From Cellvibrio sp. UBA7671 (GTDB lineage: Bacteria > Pseudomonadota > Gammaproteobacteria > Pseudomonadales > Cellvibrionaceae), in the NCBI GenBank assembly GCA_002483145.1, contig DLHJ01000003.1, positions 372,001 through 436,000 of the forward strand: 64,000 nucleotides of DNA. Reading direction: 5' to 3'. The position numbers and the translations under genes were made by a program. The notes below the pieces were generated by a model. The model searched no databases, was not told the DNA's origin, and saw nothing but the letters and a program-made list of their open reading frames with translations. Below, piece by piece: positions 37,946 through 46,542 of the stretch (its first letter is position 1; every line of letters begins with the position of its first letter).

Positions 37946-39064
37946 TTAAAAGCGGTAATTAACGTTAGCTGACACGGCAGTGAAATCCCATGTCTCGTCC
38001 TCTTCGTCAACTTCGCCTTTCAAGTCATCGCGCACCAGCAAACGGTATTCAAGCCCAGCACTCAGCTGCTCGGTAATCGATGCACTCACACCTGCACCCA
38101 CAGACGCGCCTGAAAAACTGAAGCTTTCTGTTTCGCCCTCAATCAATTCCTCATCATCGTAATACGCGTCTTCCTCAAATTTGAGGCGTACAGATGAAAA
38201 GCCAACCAGTCCATACAACTCTATCTGGCTGAAACTGATGCTAGGGCGATAGTAGAGCGACGCATAATTTAATGTCAGGTCAACACCCTCTTCACCGGCG
38301 TTGTCGGTGGTCCCCAATCGCATCTCAACGGTGGCCCATGGACTGTGGCTATAACCACCTATTAATTCAACGGCATTCCAGGAAGGTTCATCCCCTCCCT
38401 CATCCTCCTCCATTTCTTCGTCATCACCTTCATAACCAGGCTCATCGACTTTCAAATCGATTTTGGCAATTCCGAGTCCCGCATAAAAACCGCGGTCTTG
38501 TGGGTTGATATATTGGGAGCTGGAACCAGAGTCAGAGCTTGAGGATCTTCCACCCGAGAATCCAGAGAAACGATAATCCAAGCTGGCAGTGAAAGCATTA
38601 AGGTTTACATGCTCATCGCTATCATCCACGACCACACGGTACTCAAGATTAAAATTGAAGTTTCTGCTCACAGGAAAACCAACACCTGCTCCATAAGAAG
38701 GCCCAGCCAAAGACAGATCACTGCCCGTTTTGGCTTTAATATTTGCGCCGGCGAAGCCTAATAACAGATAGGTTTTGGCGGTGTCATTTGCACTTTCAGT
38801 ACGATAGTAAAGCCCACCGTATAAAAGCTCGGGCGAACCGCCCACACCAATTCGAGACTCGACCCCAACAAAAGGGTTGTGTTTGTAACCGCCAGAAAGT
38901 TCCAATGCAGTCCAGTCCGGCTTTTCACTTATAGATGCATGTGCCTTGCCTGAATAATCAATTTGGCTTACACCAATACCCGCATAAAAGCCGGCAGGCT
39001 CAGTATTAACCGCTAAAGCAGTAACAGGTAAGGTTAGCAACCCGGCCGTTATTATCACTCGCAT
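37946..39064 (-). CDS. Outer-membrane protein with two tandem beta-barrel domains
   Basis: A 372-residue exported protein. Signal peptide about 1-18. Two similar halves follow, each starting GFYAGIG and ending in (L/V)-DYRF or NVNYRF: about residues 26-167 and 192-372, linked by a glycine/serine-rich spacer (168-190). Each half shows alternating amphipathic strands (FNFNLEYRVVV, YLLLGFAGANIKAK; SAGLEYRLLV), so each is probably an eight-stranded outer-membrane beta-barrel of the OmpW/OmpA-like class. The second half has an acidic loop (about 215-232) rich in Glu and Asp. The C-terminal phenylalanine fits BAM-mediated assembly. A ribosome-binding site GAAGGA supports the start. Confidence 0.82.
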   Translation of the reverse strand: MRVIITAGLLTLPVTALAVNTEPAGFYAGIGVSQIDYSGKAHASISEKPDWTALELSGGYKHNPFVGVESRIGVGGSPELLYGGLYYRTESANDTAKTYLLLGFAGANIKAKTGSDLSLAGPSYGAGVGFPVSRNFNFNLEYRVVVDDSDEHVNLNAFTASLDYRFSGFSGGRSSSSDSGSSSQYINPQDRGFYAGLGIAKIDLKVDEPGYEGDDEEMEEDEGGDEPSWNAVELIGGYSHSPWATVEMRLGTTDNAGEEGVDLTLNYASLYYRPSISFSQIELYGLVGFSSVRLKFEEDAYYDDEELIEGETESFSFSGASVGAGVSASITEQLSAGLEYRLLVRDDLKGEVDEEDETWDFTAVSANVNYRF

Positions 39065-39164
39065 ATTCCATTTTCCTTCTTAATTCAGTTGTTTTTTTGC
39101 TCTAACCACACTCACTCGCGGGCGAATCATACCCAATTCATCAATAAATACCAGCCAGAGCAAT

Positions 39165-39929
39165 TTATCCCCATAATCCCCATGCGCCCTCGTAGGTCAA
39201 CTTGATCCCCGCCAACAATAAAAACCCATAACTGATCCAATAAAAAATACGGTCAGATACGCGATGATGTAAATAAACACCGAGCCAGACGCCAAAAGGA
39301 GCAAGTGGTAACAACGCAAGCGATGTGAAAAATGACCCTCCACTGATCTGACCGAGCCAGACATAAGGAATCAGTTTTATAAAATTGATGATGGCAAAAA
39401 ATAAAATCGTAGTGCCCGCCAATACGGATTTGGATAAATGTTGCGGCAATAAATAGATCGCAATTGGCGGTCCGCCCGCATGTGCAATGTAACTGACATA
39501 ACCGGCAATGCTGCCCCAAAAACTGCCTGCGATTTTGTTGGGCCGCCGCTGCTCCAACCGTTCTAAAAAATGTTTACCCCATAAATAATGCGCAACAAAA
39601 TAAATCGATAAAAGACCTATTATCACGCGCACCCAATCAGCATTGGTCATTTCAAATGTCAACGCCCCTGCAATAGTACCCAGCAATGCACCGGGTAATA
39701 AAATTTTTAGGTTGAGCTTGTCCCAGGTGCCACGAAAGCTCCACAGGCTGAACGCATCCATACTGCACAAAATCGGCAATAAAATCGCAGCAGCAAGACG
39801 GGGATCGATCATCAGCGATAGCAGCGGTACGGCGAGCGTGCCAAAGCCGCCGCCAAAACCACCTTTGGACATGCCGACTAAAACCACTACGGGAATGGCG
39901 AGCAGGTAAAACGAGAGATCACTGATCAT
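39165..39929 (-). CDS. TauE/SafE family anion exporter
   Basis: A 254-residue integral membrane protein with about eight TM helices of the TauE/SafE family, thought to export sulfite, sulfoacetate or similar anions. The family signatures are GMSKGGFGGGFGTLAVPLL near residue 18 and its duplicated counterpart HAGGPPIAIYLLPQ near residue 150. Length is normal. No neighbours relating to sulfur metabolism are in the window, so the substrate is open. It is monocistronic on the minus strand, between the outer-membrane protein and a lipoprotein gene. Confidence 0.92.
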   Translation of the reverse strand: MISDLSFYLLAIPVVVLVGMSKGGFGGGFGTLAVPLLSLMIDPRLAAAILLPILCSMDAFSLWSFRGTWDKLNLKILLPGALLGTIAGALTFEMTNADWVRVIIGLLSIYFVAHYLWGKHFLERLEQRRPNKIAGSFWGSIAGYVSYIAHAGGPPIAIYLLPQHLSKSVLAGTTILFFAIINFIKLIPYVWLGQISGGSFFTSLALLPLAPFGVWLGVYLHHRVSDRIFYWISYGFLLLAGIKLTYEGAWGLWG

Positions 39930-40050
39930 AGGAAGGGCTGCGCAAGCTGATTGACTAAAGACCTTGGCAGCATGATGAAATTAAGCAAATTTATCCAGCG
40001 CTTCCCTGCGTCTGAACAAAAATTTATTGGCACACAATTATCTCTTCATT

Positions 40051-40572
40051 CTATTCGAGAGTGACGGGATAGTAGTCAAATTCGCAATAGCCGGAATTGG
40101 AATCGCAGACTTCGATAAACATGTACACTTTTTGCGGAATTTGATCAATCAGCGGATAAATATCTGTCTCATGCACAAATCCATCGCAGGACATATAAAA
40201 ATCATTTGCATATTCACATACCCAATTGCCCGATTGATCGCAAGCGCGCCCCGCTCCGCACCGCTGCGAATGAATTAACAAACTGCCATTAATAGACGCC
40301 CTATCGTTAATTCTTAAAGATACCTGATAGTCTTCCAAGCTATTCACATCCCAAAAAATTTTGTAGCGTCCATCATTAATGAAAGGATTAAATGCGAGCG
40401 CCGGATGCTGAGGAGTAGCCGTGTCTGTGTTGTAGCTATCGACAATATCGTAAGCATACAATTCAGGAACATAGTCTTCATGAGGATCATCAACCGCAAC
40501 AGTGTCACTGCCACAGCCGGACAAGAAAACAGAAAAGGAAAATAAAATTGCAGCGGGCAGGATTTTTATCAT
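40051..40572 (-). CDS. Hypothetical lipoprotein
   Basis: A 173-residue lipoprotein with lipobox LSGC (Cys20). The mature part has an acidic tether (DPHEDYVPELYAYDIVD), a tyrosine-rich beta domain and six further cysteines (CGAGRACDQSG, CEYANDFYMSC, CDSNSGYC) that probably make disulfide bonds in the periplasm. I do not recognise a family. The ATG follows a CGGAG ribosome-binding site. Monocistronic in appearance. Confidence 0.78.
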   Translation of the reverse strand: MIKILPAAILFSFSVFLSGCGSDTVAVDDPHEDYVPELYAYDIVDSYNTDTATPQHPALAFNPFINDGRYKIFWDVNSLEDYQVSLRINDRASINGSLLIHSQRCGAGRACDQSGNWVCEYANDFYMSCDGFVHETDIYPLIDQIPQKVYMFIEVCDSNSGYCEFDYYPVTLE

Positions 40573-40654
40573 GGCACAGCTCCGTAGAAGTATACGATGT
40601 TAATGCTAGAGCTGAACCACTGAATCCCGCCTGAACAATTTAGGCCACAAAAAA

Positions 40655-40960
40655 TTAATGCCGTAAGTGCAGTTGTGGTTTTAGATTTACCGAGCCATCT
40701 TCCTCCAGCTGTGCATGCTGGGTTGATTCCGAATTAGCAACCATCACTATCGGCTGCATAAACAATGGCCGACGCACAAACCACAGATGCCAGCCAAAAC
40801 TCTCCAGGCTATGTAAAGCGAGCAACTGGGATTCATTAAGATAGCGTCCGAGATCGATAGGGACTGCTTTCTGGACACCACGCCGATTGTCAACAACGTG
40901 CTGTAAACGCTCAGCGAGAGTGGATTTGAAGGGTGATTTTGATGTTCCAGGTTCCGGCAT
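40655..40960 (-). CDS. Conserved hypothetical small protein
   Basis: A 101-residue soluble protein with no signal peptide. The central segment SFGWHLWFVRRPLFMQPIVMV resembles short proteins of unknown function that recur in pseudomonads and relatives (FGW-FVRRP type). A good ribosome-binding site (AAGGGAG) precedes the ATG. The C-terminus is polar. Nothing in the neighbourhood reveals its role. Confidence 0.68.
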   Translation of the reverse strand: MPEPGTSKSPFKSTLAERLQHVVDNRRGVQKAVPIDLGRYLNESQLLALHSLESFGWHLWFVRRPLFMQPIVMVANSESTQHAQLEEDGSVNLKPQLHLRH

Positions 40961-41206
40961 GTTGCAACTCCCTTAACCAATTAACTAACCCTGTAGCAAT
41001 TTTCATAGTGACGCGTGATAGGATTCACACTAAGTGTCGCGAGAATAATCAATATTGTCAAAAACCGTGTTGGAATATCCAGATGGGCTATCAGCATGCT
41101 TTTACATAATTGATATGCACAAATCACCCCGCTAACCGCTAGAATCAGCCCCATTATAAGAACGTTAACTCGGTCGCTTCACTCACACCAGAACAGGGTT
41201 TACTCC

Positions 41207-41689
41207 ATGATCCACGCTTACTTAAACCACCCGGTTATCAAAAGACTTATATTCATCACCAGCCTTTGCATAAGCACCACAGCAATAACCAACAGCGCGA
41301 TGGCAGATAGCTCCGAAACGGAACTACTTACAAACAAAGTCGAGCAGTTACGTCTGGCCATGGTTGACGGTGACGGTAAAGCCCTGCGCGCATTGTCTGC
41401 ACCACAACTCAGCTATGGTCACTCAAGCGGCAATATAGAAGACCAAGCAGCATTTGTTGAAAAAATTGCCAGCGGCAAATCCGATTTCGTCACCATGGAA
41501 TTGACGGACCAAACCATCAGCATTTCAGGTGATGTTGCGCTGGTGCGCCACAACCTGAATGCGGATATTAAAGATGGTGGTGTACCCAACACCATTCATT
41601 TGGGTGTATTACTGGTGTGGCAAAAACAAGCAGGCGATTGGAAACTACTCGCGCGCCAGGCATTTAAATATCCACCTAAAGCCCAATAA
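41207..41689 (+). CDS. Exported SnoaL/DUF4440 family protein
   Basis: A 160-residue exported protein: signal peptide about 1-33, then an NTF2-like cone fold typical of DUF4440, with NKVEQLRLAMVDGDGKALRA and the closing strand GVLLVWQKQAGDWKLLARQA. It is 19 bp upstream of a glutathione S-transferase-like gene and probably co-transcribed. The substrate is not predictable from sequence. Confidence 0.83.
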   Translation: MIHAYLNHPVIKRLIFITSLCISTTAITNSAMADSSETELLTNKVEQLRLAMVDGDGKALRALSAPQLSYGHSSGNIEDQAAFVEKIASGKSDFVTMELTDQTISISGDVALVRHNLNADIKDGGVPNTIHLGVLLVWQKQAGDWKLLARQAFKYPPKAQ

Positions 41690-41708
41690 ATAATCCAGAG
41701 AAAATGCT

Positions 41709-42269
41709 ATGAAACTTTACGGCAGCTACACATCGCCTTTTGTTCGCCATGTGCGAGTGGTGTTATTGGAAACAGCGCAGCCTTGTGAATTTATCGAGAC
41801 CGACCAAGCAGGCAGCACGGCAAAGTCACCCACGCAACGGGTTCCTTTTCTTGAGGATGGCGATGTGTTTTTAACTGACTCTGCATCGATCACCAAATAC
41901 CTGCGCGAAAAAGCCGGGCAAGATTATTGTAAAAGCGCAAAGGAGTTGGATGATGTGTGTTTGGTCAATACACTTATGGATGCAACGGTAAATTTATTTT
42001 TTATCAAACGCGACGGCGTGGATGTAACTGCCGTACCTTACCTGCAACGCCAGGCAGCACGCATCCAGTCAACACTTGCAGAATTAAACCAGCAACAATG
42101 GCCGGCCAGTGCACCTTACAACGATGCCCAAATACGACTCGCCTGCTTTATCGGCTGGGCGAAATTTCGCAACCAAATTGATTTCTCCAGCTATAACAAT
42201 TTGGAAAAATTTTATTCGGGCGCCCTTAACTATCCTCACTTTATAGCAACACAACCGCCGCAAGGTTAA
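41709..42269 (+). CDS. Glutathione S-transferase N-terminal domain protein
   Basis: A 186-residue protein with the GST thioredoxin-like N-terminal domain (about 1-75). It starts MKLYGSYTSPFVRHVRVVLLE with the Ser/Pro active-site region, has the cis-proline segment QRVPFLEDGDVFLTDSASI, and an all-helical C-terminal domain shorter than usual. Ribosome-binding site GAGAAA is weak. It probably conjugates glutathione to electrophiles or acts as a peroxidase; the substrate is unknown. It follows the exported DUF4440 gene. Confidence 0.88.
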   Translation: MKLYGSYTSPFVRHVRVVLLETAQPCEFIETDQAGSTAKSPTQRVPFLEDGDVFLTDSASITKYLREKAGQDYCKSAKELDDVCLVNTLMDATVNLFFIKRDGVDVTAVPYLQRQAARIQSTLAELNQQQWPASAPYNDAQIRLACFIGWAKFRNQIDFSSYNNLEKFYSGALNYPHFIATQPPQG

Positions 42270-42298
42270 GACAACCCTGACATCTTCACTTGTATGTC

Positions 42299-42318
42299 AT
42301 ACCCGCGAGCGCGGGTAT
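42299..42318. other. GC-rich hairpin after the GST gene
   Basis: A perfect 8-bp stem ATACCCGC/GCGGGTAT with loop GAGC, 30 bp after the stop. It resembles extragenic REP-like half-sites (compare the GTCATCCTCGCG repeat near 50 kb). Confidence 0.45.
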
Positions 42319-42388
42319 GCATAGTACTAAAACACCAACCGTGATACCCCTTTTCTTAGCTGTTCAAAAAACACCCTTGCATTTCACA

Positions 42389-42415
42389 TGACACTCAATA
42401 TAATCAATAGTGTCA
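42389..42415 (+). promoter_or_regulatory. Promoter and operator of the Xre/RES pair
   Basis: A -10 hexamer TATAAT (42399-42404) is flanked by inverted repeats TGACACT (42389-42395) and AGTGTCA (42409-42415). The -10 lies between the two arms. This is a typical autoregulated toxin-antitoxin layout. The antitoxin ATG is at 42435. Confidence 0.6.
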
Positions 42416-42434
42416 CTTGATACGAGCACATTCC

Positions 42435-42806
42435 ATGCACAGCAAAGCGGTTTCCATCTCAGACCTCAACCTTGTTGGCGACAGCGTCATTAGCGCCGCT
42501 GACGCCTTGGGACTTGCCCGCGAGCAGCTAGCCGAGGCGATTGGGGTCTCAGTGTCCACAGTTGCACGTATGAAAAATGGCTCATCACCCGTACCGGAGC
42601 AGAAGCCGTTTGAAATGGCGCTGCTGCTAATTCGCGTCTATCGCTCACTGTTTTCGATCCTCGGTGGCAATAGCGAGGCAATGAAGCATTGGATGAGCAC
42701 TCCCAATCATCATTTAGGTGAAGAAGCACCCGCTGAACTTATCCGTAAAGCCGATGGGCTGACACGTGTGCTTTGGTATCTCGATGCCATGCGCGGGCGC
42801 ATTTAA
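42435..42806 (+). CDS. Xre/MbcA/ParS-type antitoxin
   Basis: A 123-residue protein of the Xre/MbcA/ParS class, which neutralises RES-domain toxins. An N-terminal helix-turn-helix (about 20-50, LGLAREQLAEAIGVSVSTVAR) is followed by the C-terminal toxin-binding domain (DUF2384-like), with FEMALLLIRVYRSLFSILGG and a terminal LWYLDAMRGRI. I use ATG 42435; the TTG at 42417 would overlap the operator. Stop and the toxin's ATG are 21 bp apart. It is predicted to repress its own promoter. Confidence 0.88.
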   Translation: MHSKAVSISDLNLVGDSVISAADALGLAREQLAEAIGVSVSTVARMKNGSSPVPEQKPFEMALLLIRVYRSLFSILGGNSEAMKHWMSTPNHHLGEEAPAELIRKADGLTRVLWYLDAMRGRI

Positions 42807-42826
42807 ACCCCAAGCTAAGGATTGCA

Positions 42827-43570
42827 ATGAAGGATCTGGCTGGATTGCTCGCGCCACATGTTATCGGCAGCTGCTGGCGCGTAGTTGAAACGCAGGAGAC
42901 AGCGGCGACCATGGCGATCACCCACTCTGCTGCCGAGCAGAGCCGCCTGGAAGAATTATTGGATTCATCCAAACCCAAAATCCCGGCCGATTGCACAGGT
43001 CTTTCCTATCTGTTGATGACCCCTTTCCGCTATCCGCCACTGCGCTACGGCTCACGTTTTGGCACCACTTGGGAGCGCGGCATTTTTTACGGGTCGTGCG
43101 AATTAAAAACCGCCTTTGCGGAAACTGCTGTTTATTTTTGGCTATTCCAGCAAGGCCCAACAACACTGGGACCACTGGAGCAAATCCGCGATCAGCGCAC
43201 CGCGTTTTCAGTGAAGTTAATTAGCCAGAAGACGCTGGATTTGCACAGCGATAACTTCACGCTAACACAGGATAAAATCAACCGCCCCGACTCTTGGGAC
43301 TTCACCCAACAACTTGGCAAACAATTGCGCGAACTGGGCACTGAATTTATTGTTTATCCCTCAGCGCGGCTTGCCGGCGGAAAAAATATCGCCATATTTT
43401 CACCGCTCGCTTTCGCCGAAAAAGAACCCGCGCAACAACAGCTGTGGCACGTGCGTTTCACCACGGATTCCTGTGTATTTGTGCGCGCGGGCATTAGCGA
43501 TGGATTTGAATTTTATCGCCAGGATTTTTCAGTGAATGGCAAAATTCCGCATCCATCACTATTGGGTTAG
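42827..43570 (+). CDS. RES-domain toxin
   Basis: A 247-residue protein of the RES family, whose characterised members deplete cellular NAD+. The namesake residues occur in RYGSRFGTTWERGIFYGS (Arg), ELKTAFAETAVYFW (Glu) and YPSARLAGGKNIAI (Ser). Start ATG 42827 follows TAAGG; an in-frame codon 18 codons upstream would overlap the antitoxin gene. It ends exactly where the convergent yegD gene ends, with no intergenic base. It forms a toxin-antitoxin pair with the preceding Xre gene. Confidence 0.87.
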   Translation: MKDLAGLLAPHVIGSCWRVVETQETAATMAITHSAAEQSRLEELLDSSKPKIPADCTGLSYLLMTPFRYPPLRYGSRFGTTWERGIFYGSCELKTAFAETAVYFWLFQQGPTTLGPLEQIRDQRTAFSVKLISQKTLDLHSDNFTLTQDKINRPDSWDFTQQLGKQLRELGTEFIVYPSARLAGGKNIAIFSPLAFAEKEPAQQQLWHVRFTTDSCVFVRAGISDGFEFYRQDFSVNGKIPHPSLLG

Positions 43571-44938
43571 TTATCCAAACACCCGCTTCGCCCAAACCCC
43601 CAAACCCGCCGCCACACTGCCAAAGTGATCGCCATCGACAATCGCGATTTCATCGCCGAATAATTCGCGGATCAGGTTGCGGATTAACGGCGATTTAGCG
43701 CTGCCGCCGGTGATGTAGACGACATGCGGTTTTATACCCGCCTGTAGGGTTGCCTCACTGATTAACGCGGCAATTTTTTGCAGGAGTTGTGCACTGGCTT
43801 CAGCGTAATCGCCTGCGCTGCATTCAGGCGCTAAAGTTGGTTCAATAAAATCCAATGGGAAACGATGCCGTGCTTGTGATGAGAGCGCGATTTTCCCCAG
43901 TTCCGCTTCACGCACTACAGCAAAATTATGTCTGCCTTCGCGCATTTTTATAAAGCGCTCCAGCAATTCCAGCTCATAGGTTTCACGCGTTAATCGCTCT
44001 AGCAAAAAACCAGTTTTGGCATCGTAAAATTCGGTTTGTGCACCTATATCATTAATTGCCATCGCATTGACAAAGGGCATCAAGGGCATAGGCAAGCCGG
44101 TTTTTAATGGCGATAACATACCGAAATGCGGCATCAGTATTTTTTGTGCGAGCTGGATATCAAAATCATTGCCACCGATACGCTCGCCAGTATGACCTAA
44201 AAAATCCTGCGCACGATCCAATTGCTGAATATGTTGCGGCCCCATCAACACCATGGAGCAGTCGGTAGTACCACCGCCTACATCCACTACTAACACGGTT
44301 TTGTTTTCAGTCAGACGCGTTTCAAAATCAAAGCCGGCCGCGAGCGGTTCAAACAAAAATTCGATATCGGTGAAGCCGACACGCTTGCCCGCCGCTGCCA
44401 AAATAGTTTGCGCTTGCTGGTTGCTCTCTAGTGCATTAATACCTTGGAAATTTACTGGGCGTCCAATTACCACCTGGGTGATATCTGCTTGCAAATGCTG
44501 TTCAGCACGATTTTTAATATTGAGCATCATAGCCGCAACAACATCTTCAAAAAAATCGACCGACTGCTGGCGCAAGCCGCTTGCGCCTAAAAAAGATTTT
44601 GGCGATTTAATAAAATAGCCTTCACCGGGTGCGCTGATGTAATGCGCGATTGCCTCACTACCAAAAAAAATACCCTCGCCTACCTGATCGAGATCATGTT
44701 CGATTTTCCCCGCACGCGCCTGACTCAACAGTGCCGCACGGCTCTGGGCATAGCTGAGCTTGTCGCTCTCATCCGTCAACTGCGCTGCAATCAGCTCTGC
44801 GATAAATGAGCGCTCCAGCGCATAAAGTGTCGAAGGCACAAATGCATCGCCACCATAGAGTGGAATTAATTGCGCCGTGCCATTCTCAATAAATGACATA
44901 GCACAATTGGATGTACCGTAATCAAAGCCAACAAACAT
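43571..44938 (-). CDS. yegD: Hsp70-like protein YegD
   Basis: A 455-residue member of the Hsp70/actin ATPase superfamily, orthologous in outline to E. coli YegD. Phosphate 1 motif FVGFDYGTSNCAMSFIENG begins at residue 2; phosphate 2 is VLVVDVGGGTTDCSMV; the adenosine motif is VVYITGGSAKSPLIRNLI. It contains only the nucleotide-binding domain and a short tail, without the full substrate-binding domain. The physiological role of YegD is unknown. It converges tail to tail with the RES toxin with no gap; the M32 carboxypeptidase gene is upstream (48 bp). Confidence 0.92.
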   Translation of the reverse strand: MFVGFDYGTSNCAMSFIENGTAQLIPLYGGDAFVPSTLYALERSFIAELIAAQLTDESDKLSYAQSRAALLSQARAGKIEHDLDQVGEGIFFGSEAIAHYISAPGEGYFIKSPKSFLGASGLRQQSVDFFEDVVAAMMLNIKNRAEQHLQADITQVVIGRPVNFQGINALESNQQAQTILAAAGKRVGFTDIEFLFEPLAAGFDFETRLTENKTVLVVDVGGGTTDCSMVLMGPQHIQQLDRAQDFLGHTGERIGGNDFDIQLAQKILMPHFGMLSPLKTGLPMPLMPFVNAMAINDIGAQTEFYDAKTGFLLERLTRETYELELLERFIKMREGRHNFAVVREAELGKIALSSQARHRFPLDFIEPTLAPECSAGDYAEASAQLLQKIAALISEATLQAGIKPHVVYITGGSAKSPLIRNLIRELFGDEIAIVDGDHFGSVAAGLGVWAKRVFG

Positions 44939-44985
44939 AAATCAATTCCAACAACTGCAGAGATAAAAATAATATTCAGCACAAC

Positions 44986-46476
44986 CTATTCTGCCGATAA
45001 ATAACGGCGTTCAAGATGGGCTTTAAAATAACGTGCATTCAGTGGTTCACCGGTAGCGGCAGTCATCAACTCATCAGTCGATAACAAACTTCCCTTGGCC
45101 CAAATATTATCCTTGAGCCACTGGAACAATTCACTCAAATTACCCGCAGCGATTTTTTCCCGCAGCTGCGGAATAGCGCGATCTGCCGCAGCAAATTCTT
45201 GTGCAGCATACATTGCGCCCAATGTGTAGGATGGAAAATAACCGAAAGAGCCACCTGCCCAATGGATATCCTGCATACAACCGTTGCGATAATTTCCTTC
45301 CGTTGATAATCCCAAATAAGCCTGCATTTTTTCATTCCAGAGTGCGGGAATATCATCAACTTCAATATCGCCTTCAATCAATGCACGCTCAATTTCGTAG
45401 CGCAAAATCACATGGGCAGGATACGTCAACTCGTCGGCATCCACGCGGATAAAATCGCGTTTCATACGTGTATTAACCGAGTAGAGATTAGCGTCAGTAA
45501 ACGCAGCATCCTGCTCTCGCCCGAGCAATTTTGCAGCCATGGGCGCTAACAATCTGGTGAATTCTGGCGAGCGCGCCAATTGCATTTCAAAAAATAAACT
45601 TTGCGATTCATGCACACCCATTGAACGCGCCTCACCCACCGGCAAACCCGTCCATTGCGCCGGCAAATTTTGCTCATAACGCGCATGGCCGGTTTCATGG
45701 ATCACACCAAACAGCGCTTTCATAAAATCGCTTTCATCGTAGCGCGTGGTAATACGCACATCGGTAGGCACACCGCCGCAAAATGGATGCGCGCTCACAT
45801 CCAAACGGCCGTGGGTAAAATCAAAACCAAGCAATTGCATGACCGCCATACCCAATTCTTTTTGCTGCGCAATCGCAAAAGGCCCCTGCGGCATTATGAA
45901 CGTTTTGCGTGCTTGAATATCCGCTGCGCGCTGGATAAATTCCGGCAGCCAGGTTTTGACCTCACCGAACAATACATCCAATTTTTCACAGTTCATGCCC
46001 GGCTCATAAAGATCCAGCATCGCATCGTAGCGGCTCACCGATGTGCCCGCCGCACGAATTTTCGCCTCTTCACGCGCTAATTCCACCACTTTCGCAAGGT
46101 TGGTTTTAAAGCCCGACCAATCATTATTTTTGCGCTGTTCGCGCCATGCATGTTCGCAAGTCGAATTAGCGAGCGATTGCGCCATCACCAAGTCTTCCGG
46201 TAATTGATTCGCCTGTTGCCAGCGGCGTTTGATCGCAGTGAGGCTCACTGTTTGTTGTGCATCCAGCGTTTCCGTTTCTGCAGCCGCAATCCAGTCCGCC
46301 AATTGCGGTGCAGTGGTGAGCTGATGAATTAATACCGACAATTCCGCCATAGCCGCACCGCGTGCGTCATTGCCGCCGTCGGGCATCACCGCGGCCTGAT
46401 CCCAGGAGCAAATTGCATCCAAATGATTGAAGTGCGAAATTTTTAAAAAATGTTGGTGTAACTGTTGGTATGACAT
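44986..46476 (-). CDS. M32 metallocarboxypeptidase (Taq type)
   Basis: A 496-residue cytoplasmic metallocarboxypeptidase of family M32. The zinc site HExxH is in FGVIHETGHARYEQNLP, with the family's downstream Glu in GVHESQSLFFE. Helix-rich throughout, with the early FNHLDAICSWDQAAVMPDGG segment typical of M32. I choose ATG 46476 (MSYQQLHQHF); upstream in-frame codons lie before a GAGAG ribosome-binding site. Length matches the family (about 500). Probably in one unit with yegD, given the 48-bp gap. Confidence 0.93.
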   Translation of the reverse strand: MSYQQLHQHFLKISHFNHLDAICSWDQAAVMPDGGNDARGAAMAELSVLIHQLTTAPQLADWIAAAETETLDAQQTVSLTAIKRRWQQANQLPEDLVMAQSLANSTCEHAWREQRKNNDWSGFKTNLAKVVELAREEAKIRAAGTSVSRYDAMLDLYEPGMNCEKLDVLFGEVKTWLPEFIQRAADIQARKTFIMPQGPFAIAQQKELGMAVMQLLGFDFTHGRLDVSAHPFCGGVPTDVRITTRYDESDFMKALFGVIHETGHARYEQNLPAQWTGLPVGEARSMGVHESQSLFFEMQLARSPEFTRLLAPMAAKLLGREQDAAFTDANLYSVNTRMKRDFIRVDADELTYPAHVILRYEIERALIEGDIEVDDIPALWNEKMQAYLGLSTEGNYRNGCMQDIHWAGGSFGYFPSYTLGAMYAAQEFAAADRAIPQLREKIAAGNLSELFQWLKDNIWAKGSLLSTDELMTAATGEPLNARYFKAHLERRYLSAE

Positions 46477-46542
46477 AGAAACTCTCATCCAGATAATAAT
46501 GTGCAAGTGCAAAATACACACTGCAATTTAATCGCCATTAGA

